Shown here: positions 1 through 7,420 of the stretch, piece by piece
Position numbering within the stretch: position 1 is the stretch's first letter
Layout of the letters: every line of letters begins with the position of its first letter
Origin: Sporosarcina pasteurii
GTDB taxonomy: Bacteria; Bacillota; Bacilli; Bacillales_A; Planococcaceae
Reading direction: 5' to 3'
NCBI RefSeq assembly: GCF_041295575.1
Contig: NZ_CP160452.1
Span: 2,294,001-2,358,000, forward strand
Length of the DNA stretch: 64,000 bases
The notes under the pieces: model-generated
Told to the model about the DNA's origin: nothing
Databases searched by the model: none
The model's input: the letters and a program-made list of their open reading frames with translations, nothing else
Translations under genes and position numbers: made by a program

Positions 1-373
1 TATGGTAAGAACGATAACCACTTGCTTTTCGATTTGATATATAATCCCGCTCTTCAATAATTTCAAGGTCATTGCGTTTACGTAAAATTTCAACAACAGC
101 ACTAATATCATCAACAAATTGACACATAATTCTTAACCCTGCAATATCGGGTAGTTCTGCTGCTAATTCTTTAGAGGGGACAAATGGAATATTCTTTTCC
201 AAAGTTTTATCATAAATACTGGCAAGCGGCTTGACACGACCTGTTACAAATTCAACCGGTGTGTGTACATCTTCTAAATTATATTGCGAACGAATGCCTT
301 TTAACTTTACTTTTAATTCATCCACCGCTTGTTTATACGGCTCAAGAAATAGACTCCACTGGGACAAGTTCAT
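1..373 (-). CDS. relQ: Small alarmone synthetase RelQ/YjbM (N-terminal 124 residues, cut by window edge)
   Basis: This is a single-domain GTP pyrophosphokinase that makes (p)ppGpp from GTP/GDP and ATP in the cytoplasm. The visible N-terminal part reads MNLSQWSLFLEPYKQAVDEL at the start and then carries the family signatures GRVKPLASIYDKTL, PDIAGLRIMC and NRKASGYRSYH, all typical of the RelA/SpoT synthetase fold without a hydrolase domain. The ATG at 371-373 follows a GAGGAGGG ribosome binding site. The gene runs off the left edge, so the rest of the catalytic site is not visible. It lies 11 bp downstream of the UPF0738 gene, as yjbL-yjbM in B. subtilis, so the two are probably cotranscribed. 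The family call is firm. Confidence 0.9.
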   Translation of the reverse strand, partial: MNLSQWSLFLEPYKQAVDELKVKLKGIRSQYNLEDVHTPVEFVTGRVKPLASIYDKTLEKNIPFVPSKELAAELPDIAGLRIMCQFVDDISAVVEILRKRNDLEIIEERDYISNRKASGYRSYH

Positions 374-384
374 CCCTCCTCACG

Positions 385-774
385 TTACTTAACTTCTTGT
401 AAAACTTCTTCAAATGCCTGTTCAACTGCTGTGGAAAAAGCTTCTCCGTAATTGTTATTCCCTTCTATGTTGAAAATAAGCATCGTTAACTCTTCAATGA
501 AACCTGTTAATACGACAGATTTTTCGCCTTGCACTACTTGCGGATCTGTTCCAGACTTTAAAACCTCAACCATTAACGGCCAGACCACTTGCGGAAAATG
601 AACTTGACCATATGAATCTTCTCCGTCAATTAAATAAACAAAGCTTAATTTATCTGAATCAGTTATCATTTTTCCGGCTGGTACAATTTCCAATACATCA
701 ATAGTTTCCGGTACTAAAAATCGAATTTGTTCACCTTTATGTATACCACTATCAATCTGAATTTGAATGCTCAT
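385..774 (-). CDS. yjbL: UPF0738 family protein (YjbL-like)
   Basis: A soluble acidic protein of 129 residues with no signal peptide, membrane segment or recognisable catalytic motif. I assign it to the UPF0738/YjbL family from its size, its sequence character and its place next to the RelQ gene; its function is unknown. An upstream in-frame GTG (793-795) would add seven residues. The ATG at 772-774 is preferred because AAGGGATG sits about 9 nt before it. In B. subtilis a CYTH-domain gene (yjbK) lies between the lytic transglycosylase gene and yjbL. Here only 160 bp of non-coding DNA separate the two divergent genes. Confidence 0.7.
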   Translation of the reverse strand: MSIQIQIDSGIHKGEQIRFLVPETIDVLEIVPAGKMITDSDKLSFVYLIDGEDSYGQVHFPQVVWPLMVEVLKSGTDPQVVQGEKSVVLTGFIEELTMLIFNIEGNNNYGEAFSTAVEQAFEEVLQEVK

Positions 775-934
775 TATTCTACATCCCTTCATCACTCGAT
801 ACGTTTAGTTTACCACAAGGCATCGTGTCTTTGCAGTTTGAAAAATGCGTTTTTCGTTTTAAATTGGTATACTGAACCTAGAGCCTAAGTTACATTATTT
901 ATTTACTTGATTTTTATGAGAGGAATGAATCCAG

Positions 935-1600
935 TTGAATGTTCAAAAGATGAAAATTTTAATGGAGATTAATTCACTGCAAGCATTAGGTGCAGTACAA
1001 TCCTATACAAAGCAACAATCTACACCAACTTTTTTTACAAATATGCTTGGACAGATTCTAAACCAGTCAGCAAGTTCAAATTCAACTATGAAGAACACTG
1101 AAAGTTTGAATCCATTAACCTATACAGGAACAAATCATGTGTTTTATCCTTCGACATTATCAAATCTTCTTACGACGTCAACTCAAGTTCCTATTTCTAC
1201 CACTAAGAATCGTACTCATGATTTAAAGGGATACGCGCATATTATTAAAAAGGCAGCTGATCAATTTAATTTACCTGAACGACTCATTACGTCAATCATT
1301 CAACACGAATCTAATTTCAACAGCCAGGCAGTGAGTGCTGCGGGTGCGCAAGGACTGATGCAACTTATGCCTGGTACTGCAAGGTTTTTAGGCGTTAAAG
1401 ACAGCTTTAATCCAGAACAAAACATTATTGGTGGCGCAAAATATTTAAGACAAATGCTCAACCAATTTAACGGCAATATAGAACTGGCACTTGCTGCCTA
1501 TAATGCGGGGCCGGGAAATGTCAAAAAGTATGGTGGGATACCTCCATTTAAAGAAACGCAAGGCTATGTTAAGAAAGTTTTAAATACATTTTATAAGTAA
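935..1600 (+). CDS. yjbJ: Lytic transglycosylase, SLT domain (YjbJ-like)
   Basis: A 221-residue protein whose last ~120 residues form a soluble-lytic-transglycosylase (lysozyme-like) domain. The catalytic glutamate lies in IIQHESNFN, followed by AAGAQGLMQLMPGTA, the conserved ALAAYNAGPGNV and the terminal GYVKKVL helix. Such enzymes cleave the MurNAc-GlcNAc bond and leave a 1,6-anhydro end. The first ~95 residues are low-complexity, rich in Ser, Thr and Asn, and have no clear cleavable signal peptide, so the export route is unclear. The start is TTG (935) with AGAGG about 11 nt upstream. A weak extended -10 (TGGTATACT) lies near 868-876. It is divergent from the yjbL-relQ pair and probably acts in wall turnover. 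Confidence 0.85.
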   Translation: MNVQKMKILMEINSLQALGAVQSYTKQQSTPTFFTNMLGQILNQSASSNSTMKNTESLNPLTYTGTNHVFYPSTLSNLLTTSTQVPISTTKNRTHDLKGYAHIIKKAADQFNLPERLITSIIQHESNFNSQAVSAAGAQGLMQLMPGTARFLGVKDSFNPEQNIIGGAKYLRQMLNQFNGNIELALAAYNAGPGNVKKYGGIPPFKETQGYVKKVLNTFYK

Positions 1601-1986
1601 TTTATGATAGTTTTACATCCACTCTCAAATGCAGTTTGTTTGAGAATATAAGTTGTAGTTGGTAGAATAGTTTTACAGTCAGAATAAAAGATATGATTGC
1701 TTAAATACGATTAGCATAAGGTTGCATACAAGCATCCTGCAATATAAATCAGTGAACGATGTCCTAAAATGGATGAATATACACCTATTTTATGGGACCG
1801 GCATTAGCCATATATATTTAAAATGTATGCGTGACAACAGCCAGACAATTGCCCTGTTTGTAGAGGTACTTTTTTACTTCAGGAGGAAGACAATCGAAAA
1901 CGACTTGGCAACGTCTACACGAACTTCATGCAGACCTGCGAAAACTAGGTGTGCAGCTTAATAGGCACAAAGGAGGCTAAAAAATC
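1601..1986 (+). other. 386-bp leader/intergenic stretch before yjbI, no supported gene
   Basis: No convincing coding region is present. A 79-codon frame (1722-1961) starts at a TTG with no spaced ribosome binding site. A strong AGGAGG at 1881-1886 has no ATG, GTG or TTG at usable spacing in the frame that reads through it. That frame encodes an amphipathic stretch (TWQRLHELHADLRKLG) and stops at the TAA (1978-1980) just after yjbI's own AAGGAGG. It may be a decayed small gene or an untranslated leader of the yjbI-yjbH operon; I cannot decide. Confidence 0.3.
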
Positions 1987-2370
1987 ATGCGAAAACCTTT
2001 GATTCCATATGAGGAGATTGGTGCAGAAAAATTGTCGGAACTGATCGATTTATTTTATTCTAAAGTAGCCGTCCATCCAGACTTGTACCCGATTTTTCCT
2101 GATGACCTGACAGAAACTGCTCGTAAACAAAAACAATTTATGACTCAATATTTAGGTGGCCCCAATTTATTTAGCGAGGAACACGGGCACCCGATGATGA
2201 AGGCTCGACATATGCCGTTTCCAATTACACCTACACGTGCTGAAGCTTGGTTATCATGTATGGCAGAAGCCATGGATGAAGTCGAATTAGATGAAAATAT
2301 CCGAGATTTCTTCTTTAGACGACTTGTTTTAACAGCGAAGCATATGGTAAACAAGGAGGATGACCAGTGA
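1987..2370 (+). CDS. yjbI: Group II truncated haemoglobin YjbI
   Basis: A 127-residue truncated (2-over-2) globin. It has the group II pattern: PYEEIGAEKLSELIDLFYSKV at the N-terminus, YPIFPDD, the helix E region QFMTQYLGGP, the proximal haem-ligand histidine in KARHMPFPI, and AEAWLSCM in helix G. In B. subtilis YjbI is coexpressed with YjbH, and in Staphylococcus it is linked to YjbH in the disulfide stress response. The strong AAGGAGG at 1970-1976 sets the ATG. The stop overlaps the next start (GTGA), so translation is coupled to yjbH. Confidence 0.92.
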   Translation: MRKPLIPYEEIGAEKLSELIDLFYSKVAVHPDLYPIFPDDLTETARKQKQFMTQYLGGPNLFSEEHGHPMMKARHMPFPITPTRAEAWLSCMAEAMDEVELDENIRDFFFRRLVLTAKHMVNKEDDQ

Positions 2371-3176
2371 TACCACGTCCTTCATTGGAAAGTTCGACAA
2401 GTTCATTTTTGGAAACTAGACCACTAGAGTTATATGTTTTTATCGACCCAGCATGTAATGATTGTTGGCTCCTTCAACCCATACTTCGGAGACTACAAAT
2501 AGAATATGAACGTTATTTTACGCTCCGTGTCGTACTAAGAACATCCTTACCAACACTGAATTTAACTAGTGTACGTTCTTTTCAAGATGATGAGGCTTAT
2601 GATCAAGCAGCTCACACAGCCTTTCCATCCATTGCCATTAAAGCAGCGGAATTTCAAGGAAAGCGTGCAGGGTTAAGATTTATATCGAAATTATTGGAAT
2701 ATTATTATTTAAAGAACAGAAATGTAAACTCATTTTCCGTACTTGTAGAAATTGCAGAGGTCGTTTATTTAGATGTCGATGAGTTTATTCGTGACTTCGC
2801 TTCTAAAAATGTTCATCGTGCCCTCCAAATAGATTTTTATATGGCTAAAGAAATGGAGGTAGACAGTGCACCAACTTTTGTATTCTTCAATGAAAATATT
2901 GAAGATGAAGGATTAAAAGTGAGCGGCCTATATTCTTACGAGATTTATGAACAAATCATTGAAGAATTAATTGGTCAGACGATTTATCCCGAAACTCCCC
3001 CTCCACTTGAGGAGTTATTCAAACGGTTTGATACACTGGCTACAAAAGAAATAGCCGAAATTTATAGAATGACTGAGAAGTCTGCAGAACGCGAGTTAAA
3101 AAAACGACTTCTTCAACAACACATCGAACGTTTACCAGTTCAAGACATTACATTATGGCGTAAGAAAGTACAATAA
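2367..3176 (+). CDS. yjbH: ClpXP adaptor protein YjbH (Spx degradation)
   Basis: A 269-residue DsbA/thioredoxin-like cytosolic protein. In Bacillales YjbH binds Spx and delivers it to ClpXP; aggregation under disulfide stress releases Spx. A CxxC-like motif, FIDPACNDCWLLQP, lies at about residues 27-40 where thioredoxin folds carry the active site. The cis-Pro region is SAPTFVFFN, and the last ~60 residues are a helical tail (EIAEIYRMTEKSAERELKK). Translation starts at a GTG overlapping the yjbI stop. A strong terminator follows. The target gene spx lies in the same window at 8.3-8.7 kb. Confidence 0.92.
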   Translation: MIPRPSLESSTSSFLETRPLELYVFIDPACNDCWLLQPILRRLQIEYERYFTLRVVLRTSLPTLNLTSVRSFQDDEAYDQAAHTAFPSIAIKAAEFQGKRAGLRFISKLLEYYYLKNRNVNSFSVLVEIAEVVYLDVDEFIRDFASKNVHRALQIDFYMAKEMEVDSAPTFVFFNENIEDEGLKVSGLYSYEIYEQIIEELIGQTIYPETPPPLEELFKRFDTLATKEIAEIYRMTEKSAERELKKRLLQQHIERLPVQDITLWRKKVQ

Positions 3177-3182
3177 ATCATT

Positions 3183-3228
3183 AAAAAGCTATCTGAGTCG
3201 TAAAAAATACGATTCAGATAGCTTTTTT
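3183..3228 (+). terminator. Rho-independent terminator of yjbI-yjbH
   Basis: Stem AAAAAGCTATCTGA.TCGTA with a five-A loop and its complement TACGA.TCAGATAGCTTTTTT, ending in six T. It begins 7 bp after the yjbH stop. Confidence 0.9.
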
Positions 3229-3261
3229 CATTCTATAATTTAAAGGGATATTACTTTCATA

Positions 3262-3378
3262 CAAGAGAAAAGAGCATCCAATCCTGGGGGGGATATGGAT
3301 GCTCTTATTCAAAGGGAATGGGAGAAATGTTCACGTTCAAACAAAAGGGGTGTATGTTTGGTATGTGATTTATTTCAC
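3262..3378 (-). ncRNA. roxS: Small regulatory RNA RoxS (RsaE)
   Basis: A minus-strand RNA of about 117 nt between yjbH and pepF. That is where I recall rsaE in Staphylococcus aureus; RoxS is also next to yjbH in B. subtilis. The 5' part read from 3378 is GTGAAATAAATCACATACC, then AAACATACACCCC, TTTTGTTTGAA and TTTCTCCCATTCCC, which closely resembles the RsaE/RoxS 5' region as I remember it. Three C-rich single-stranded stretches (3347-3350, 3314-3323, 3286-3292) match the known mRNA-pairing regions. The last sits in the loop of the terminal hairpin, whose 11-bp perfect stem is 3270-3280/3296-3306 followed by TTTTCTCTT. RoxS regulates central metabolism, redox balance and respiration mRNAs. 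Its length is close to the ~115 nt reported for B. subtilis. Confidence 0.9.
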
Positions 3379-3379
3379 A
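3364..3379. promoter_or_regulatory. Rex-like operator at the roxS start site
   Basis: The palindrome TGTGATTTATTTCACA (TGTGA-N6-TCACA) matches the NADH-responsive Rex operator pattern. It covers +1 to about +15 of roxS. Rex control of RoxS is established in B. subtilis and S. aureus; control here is inferred. Confidence 0.7.
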
Positions 3380-3384
3380 TCTTT

Positions 3385-3413
3385 ACTTTATCATGGAATA
3401 ACAGATACATCAA
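3385..3413 (-). promoter_or_regulatory. Sigma-A promoter of roxS
   Basis: -35 TTGATG (3408-3413), 17-bp spacer, -10 TAAAGT (3385-3390). It predicts a transcript start near 3378, exactly where similarity to RsaE begins. Confidence 0.75.
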
Positions 3414-3505
3414 CCCTTCACATCACATTTAACATGATTGTCACATTTGTAAATAATAACAACGCTTTTAAATTATACCAAAATAACTCTCATCGACATT
3501 TTTTC

Positions 3506-3553
3506 GGAATAAAAAACCTTATTCCTTCGTTTCACAACTAAGGAATAAGGTTT
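3506..3553 (-). terminator. Terminator of pepF
   Basis: 14-bp perfect stem AAACCTTATTCCTT (3514-3527) with its complement at 3540-3553. On the minus strand it is followed by TTTTTTATT. It lies 12 bp after the pepF stop. Confidence 0.85.
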
Positions 3554-3564
3554 AGCTATTTAAA

Positions 3565-5385
3565 TTATTTGTTCAACAAGAGGGTTTCTAATTCGTTCAA
3601 CTTTTCCTCAAACACGCGACAAGCTTCTTCAATTGGTTCGGCAGTTGTCATATCAACGCCCGCTTTCTTCAACACTTCAATCGGATAATCTGAAGATCCT
3701 GCTTTTAGGAAGTTATTAATATAACGATCCACCGCCGGCTCTCCTTCTGATAGAATTTGGTTACTTAGTGCCACAGCAGCACTATAGCCAGTCGCATATT
3801 GATATACATAATAATTATAGTAGAAATGAGGAATTCGCGCCCACTCTAGCCCAATTTCTTCATCCACAACAATGTCATCACCAAAGTACTTCTTATTAAG
3901 CGCATAGTACTCTTCAGTTAGTTTTTCCGCCGTCAAAGCAACACCTTGCTGGTCCAATTGATGAATTAAATGTTCAAACTCTGCAAACATCGTTTGGCGG
4001 AATACTGTACCACGGAAACCATCCAACCAATAATTCAACAAGTATATTCTTTTTTGCTCATCATCTATTGTCTTTAACAAATGATCGTTTAAAATGGCTT
4101 CGTTCACCGTAGAGGCAACCTCAGCAACAAAAATAGAATAGCCGCTGTAAACGTATGGTTGGTATTTTCTTGAATAATAACTATGCACACTATGCCCAAA
4201 CTCGTGCGCTAATGTAAACAAATTACTAGCATTATCATGCCAGTTCATTAAAATATATGGATTTGTACCATATGTCCCAGAAGAATAAGCACCTGAACGT
4301 TTCCCAACATTTTCACGGACGTCTACCCAGCGATTGTCAAGTCCTTCCTTCACAATCGATACATATTCTTCACCAAGTGGGTGGAAACTCTCCAGCATGG
4401 TTTGTGTAGCTTCTTCATACGTATATTTCATGTTCGCGTCTTGAACAAGTGGTGCGTACATGTCCCACATATGAAGCTCGTCTAGTTCAAATACTTTTTT
4501 ACGCAATGCAACATATCGTTGGAGCAAATGAACATTTTTATTAATTGTTGATACTAAATTTTCATAGACTTGCTCAGGAATATGGTTGTTCGACATTGCC
4601 GCCTCACGTGCGGATGAATAATTACGTATGCGTGCGTTCACGTTATTCCCTTTCACATTTCCAGATAATGTAGAGGCAAACGTATTTTTAAATTCATCAT
4701 ACTTCGAAAACATTGCTTTAAAAGCTTCCTCTCGAACGCTAGGCTTGTGACTCTCTAAAAAGCCGATATAACGGCCATGGGATAATTCAACTTCTTCTCC
4801 ATCTTCATTTTTAATTTTTGGGAAAGTTAAGTCTGCATTATTTAACATACTAAACGTTTCAGATGGATTCCCCGTTACTTCCGATAATTGAGCAAGCAGT
4901 GCTTCCTGCTCCGCCGGTAAGACGTGAGGACGCATTTTATTCAATTCTTCAATCTCTTGCTTATACAATTTAAGTCCGTCATGTTCTTCTACCCAGCTAT
5001 TTAATGTCGCTTCATCAATTGAAAGCAATTCAGGCAAAAAGAAGGACAACGTAGTGGACACTTTCACAACAAGCGTTTTAATACGTCCATCCATCGCTTG
5101 ATAAAAGCTATTCGTTGTATCTTGGTCTGTCTTTAAATGTGCGTAGACATTCAGACGGCGCAATCTTTGCATTAGTGTATCACGATACGTTAACGCCTCT
5201 AATAGTGCCTCTGCACCGTTCTCCAATGTTCCTTTATAAGTCTGTCCTTGTTCTGAATACTTTTCTACTTCGCTATATTCATGTTCCCATTCAGCGTCCG
5301 TTGCAAAAATATCTTCCAAACGCCAAGTCTCTTCTACATTCACTTCATCACGAGTGAGAACCCTGTTTGTTGATTCCGTTGACAT
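3565..5385 (-). CDS. pepF: Oligoendopeptidase F (M3B zinc metallopeptidase)
   Basis: A 606-residue cytosolic zinc endopeptidase that degrades oligopeptides. The catalytic motif is LAHEFGHSVHSYYS, with the third zinc ligand in VAEVASTVNEAILND. The N-terminal PepF helical domain starts with VEETWRLEDIFATD. An ATG at 5398-5400 lies before the ribosome binding site; the true start is the ATG at 5383-5385 behind GAGGAGGAG. The gene follows coiA by 36 bp on the same strand and is probably cotranscribed. pepF next to coiA, mecA and spx is the usual Bacillales order. Peptides imported by the Opp system at 22-26 kb are plausible substrates (inference). Confidence 0.95.
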   Translation of the reverse strand: MSTESTNRVLTRDEVNVEETWRLEDIFATDAEWEHEYSEVEKYSEQGQTYKGTLENGAEALLEALTYRDTLMQRLRRLNVYAHLKTDQDTTNSFYQAMDGRIKTLVVKVSTTLSFFLPELLSIDEATLNSWVEEHDGLKLYKQEIEELNKMRPHVLPAEQEALLAQLSEVTGNPSETFSMLNNADLTFPKIKNEDGEEVELSHGRYIGFLESHKPSVREEAFKAMFSKYDEFKNTFASTLSGNVKGNNVNARIRNYSSAREAAMSNNHIPEQVYENLVSTINKNVHLLQRYVALRKKVFELDELHMWDMYAPLVQDANMKYTYEEATQTMLESFHPLGEEYVSIVKEGLDNRWVDVRENVGKRSGAYSSGTYGTNPYILMNWHDNASNLFTLAHEFGHSVHSYYSRKYQPYVYSGYSIFVAEVASTVNEAILNDHLLKTIDDEQKRIYLLNYWLDGFRGTVFRQTMFAEFEHLIHQLDQQGVALTAEKLTEEYYALNKKYFGDDIVVDEEIGLEWARIPHFYYNYYVYQYATGYSAAVALSNQILSEGEPAVDRYINNFLKAGSSDYPIEVLKKAGVDMTTAEPIEEACRVFEEKLNELETLLLNK

Positions 5386-5421
5386 AAAACTCCTCCTCAT
5401 TTACTTCGAGTAACGAACAAC

Positions 5422-6579
5422 TTATATTTTCTCAATTTTCATTTCCCTTTGCAAGTATTGCGTAAAAAGAACTTCAAAATACTGAACGTCCTTTATCTTT
5501 TCAAAATCATGGACTGATTGCACACCAATTGAAAATAAAAATTTTAAGTACTGTTCACAAGCTTCTACTGCATCCTCTTCCGGTTTCCCATACCGATGCG
5601 CAAATTCATGTATATGTTTTAACGTAACCTGACGGAGATTCAAGTTTTTCATTTCAACAAAATGCAAAAATGCAAGTTGCCATTCAGCAGCATGTTCTGT
5701 AAATATATTTTTAAAAGCGATAGGAACGCCAATCCATGCCGGCAATTCGCTAGGAATTAACTTTAATTCATAGCACATTCGGAGAAATGCGTTATGGATC
5801 CCTTTTCGATTATAAAAAATACGAGATTTCAAATACTTGTTTCTTAATGAGGAATGCAACGTGTAATAATTTTGGATTTCTTCCCTAGTTAGCGGCTTTG
5901 GTCTCACAAAAGGAAAGCATTGCTTATCCAATGAAAGGACACGGTGCTTTCCTATAAACTGTCTACCTGAAACATGAAGAAGTGAACTTAAATAATGGAA
6001 TTTTTTAGTGTAAGGTTCATAGGTGAGGAAAACAAGTCCTTCAGAAGTGTCAGTGAGAAATCTTTCTTCAAATTGAGATAATGAATAAGTCGTTATCCCT
6101 TGGGGAAGTTTTTGAAGTTTGTGTGGTGTGCGTAGAATCCATATAGGATTCATACCTGCACTCATATACCCTTTCGTTCTTTCGGCAATTTGGCGTAGCG
6201 GGATTTGGCTACACTGAAATTCAATAGGAATCACTTCTGACGTTGTGGTAACCAATACATCTGGACGCTGGGCTAATTTTTTGAAATACGGCTCTAGTCG
6301 TACATCTAAATGTTTGATTTGCTGTAAGAATTCATATAACTGTTGCTTACCTAGTAGGTGTTCCGTTGATTCCCCTTCAGAAAACATAGATCGACATACA
6401 CTGTCTTGCTGATGAGCAAAATGAGGAATAACGATATCACCCACTTTCAATAAAACTTTTTCATTACATTGCGGACAGAAAAAAACTTCTCGCTTACGCA
6501 ACGCTCTTAATTCATTTCGCTTCATTGAACCTGTAAGCGTAAAATATTTTCCTTCGGTCATTTTGGCCATTAATATCAC
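5422..6579 (-). CDS. coiA: Competence protein CoiA
   Basis: A protein of about 385 residues of the CoiA family, needed for genetic transformation after DNA uptake. The N-terminus carries FFCPQCNEKVLLKVG and PHFAHQ, a probable zinc-binding CxxC/HxxH module. A nuclease-like region follows with HLLGKQQLYEFL, RPDVLVTT and IPIEFQCSQIPLRQ, matching a PD-(D/E)xK core (Asp, then Glu-x-Gln). The C-terminal ~180 residues are helical and poorly conserved. Start choice is uncertain. GTG at 6577-6579 is 5 nt after GAGGGGG; ATG at 6568-6570 is 14 nt after it. It is upstream of pepF in a likely operon. With mecA and addAB in the same window it supports a competence capability. Confidence 0.88.
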   Translation of the reverse strand: MILMAKMTEGKYFTLTGSMKRNELRALRKREVFFCPQCNEKVLLKVGDIVIPHFAHQQDSVCRSMFSEGESTEHLLGKQQLYEFLQQIKHLDVRLEPYFKKLAQRPDVLVTTTSEVIPIEFQCSQIPLRQIAERTKGYMSAGMNPIWILRTPHKLQKLPQGITTYSLSQFEERFLTDTSEGLVFLTYEPYTKKFHYLSSLLHVSGRQFIGKHRVLSLDKQCFPFVRPKPLTREEIQNYYTLHSSLRNKYLKSRIFYNRKGIHNAFLRMCYELKLIPSELPAWIGVPIAFKNIFTEHAAEWQLAFLHFVEMKNLNLRQVTLKHIHEFAHRYGKPEEDAVEACEQYLKFLFSIGVQSVHDFEKIKDVQYFEVLFTQYLQREMKIEKI

Positions 6580-6738
6580 AACCACCCCCTCTTTTAGAAT
6601 TATACAAAATTTATGAAAATGATACAAATGTTAACAGATAGTTGATCGAGTCAAGTTTTTATGGGTACTATTTTAAGCAGAGATTTTCTCTTCTAGGATA
6701 GTAAAGTATTCCGTTTTTAAAAATGCCAAACAAACTAT

Positions 6739-6868
6739 GTTGATTTCCGTTCCGAGCGGACGCTTTCGGTGGGGCGTGCGGCGAGCCTCCTCGGTCGCTT
6801 CGCTCCACTGCGGGGTCTCACCTGTCACGCTAATCCCACCCGAGTCGCCGCTCTGCACTCCAATCAAC
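6739..6868 (-). repeat. GC-rich intergenic repeat, copy 1
   Basis: About 130 bp, far more GC-rich than its surroundings and bounded by GTTGATT/AATCAAC. On the minus strand it reads GGCGACTCGGGTGGGA, then ACCCCGCAGTGGAGCGAAGC, GGCTCGCCGCACGCCC and GAAAGCGTCCGC. The block is shared with copy 2 (7115-7245), which is in the opposite orientation. I recognise it as a dispersed intergenic repeat common in Bacillales relatives. A 64-codon frame across it is not a gene. Confidence 0.75.
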
Positions 6869-6965
6869 AGAGATTCCTTATATATAAATTTTTATAAACG
6901 CAAATAACTATCAAGATTTTCTTTATAAATAACTTCGTTAACTCAAAATCCTAGGAGGCCTTTTA

Positions 6966-7121
6966 ATGTATTATAAACTGGTTTTCCAGTTGCCTGATGT
7001 AAGAAAGTTGTTTCTTATCGTCTCTCCAGCACTATTTTTAAGCTTTTCTATGTATTTTTTAGGTGGTTTACTTTCAATCTGTATATCAAGTTTATTTTTA
7101 TTCAATGTGCATACCAATTAA
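6966..7121 (+). CDS. Putative 51-residue hydrophobic peptide between inverted repeats
   Basis: ATG at 6966 has an excellent AGGAGG (6953-6958) with 7-nt spacing. The frame encodes 51 residues, MYYKLVFQLPDVRKLFLIVS followed by a long hydrophobic stretch (ALFLSFSMYFLGGLLSICIS), and ends in VHTN. It looks like one or two membrane segments. The stop codon (7119-7121) falls inside the terminal inverted repeat of copy 2, so the repeat may have trimmed an older reading frame. I do not recognise a family. It could be a real small membrane protein, a leader, or a remnant. Confidence 0.45.
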   Translation: MYYKLVFQLPDVRKLFLIVSPALFLSFSMYFLGGLLSICISSLFLFNVHTN

Positions 7122-7245
7122 CCGGAGTGGAAATCGGCGACTCCTGCGGGAACAGCGCGAGCCGAAGACCCTGGACTGAGCGGAGCGAGGGAAGCGGCTG
7201 AGGCCGTGCCCGCGGAAAGCGTCCGATTGGAACGGAGATTAATTG
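7115..7245 (+). repeat. GC-rich intergenic repeat, copy 2 (inverted relative to copy 1)
   Basis: About 131 bp bounded by CAATTAA/TTAATTG. The plus strand reads GGAGTGGAAATCGGCGACTC, then CTGAGCGGAGCGAGGGAAGC, GGCTGAGGCCGTGCCCGC and GGAAAGCGTCCGATTGGAAC. Its ends and the AAAGCGTCCG block match copy 1 read on the opposite strand. Confidence 0.75.
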
Positions 7246-7331
7246 TGTTGCGGAACTTTTATTTATCCTCCGCAAAAGCTTTACTTATAACAGTAAGATA
7301 TCTTTTCGCTTGTACTATTAATTTTTTTCAA

Positions 7332-7368
7332 AATAAAAAACGTAATGCGTGAAAAATCATTACGTTTT
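7332..7368 (-). terminator. Terminator of mecA
   Basis: 11-bp stem AAAACGTAATG (7337-7347) with complement 7358-7368, followed on the minus strand by a T-rich run (TTTTTTATTTT). Confidence 0.85.
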
Positions 7369-7420
7369 AAAGTGTTCTATTTTATTTTAATGTAGCTTAC
7401 CTTTTGACAAGGTTAACTAC

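Noticed and set aside
796-934. Possible yjbK (CYTH) gene between yjbL and the lytic transglycosylase
   Set aside because: The interval is only 139 bp and non-coding, so yjbK is absent here and may lie beyond the window or elsewhere.
1722-1961. 79-codon plus-strand frame before yjbI
   Set aside because: TTG start directly abutting AAGG, no recognisable protein features, and its codons shift sense against the better-looking frame in the last third.
3295-3435. 46-codon frame (MDALIQREWEKCS...) behind a GGGGGGG run
   Set aside because: The G-run is the complement of the C-rich loop of roxS; the frame is antisense to that RNA and the hairpin would bury its start.
3299-3541. 80-codon frame between yjbH and pepF
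   Set aside because: It lies across roxS, its promoter and the pepF terminator, with no spaced ribosome binding site.
6673-6867. 64-codon minus-strand frame (GDSGGISVTGETPQWSEATE...)
   Set aside because: It is translation of the GC-rich intergenic repeat; no ribosome binding site, and the second copy is not open in the equivalent frame.
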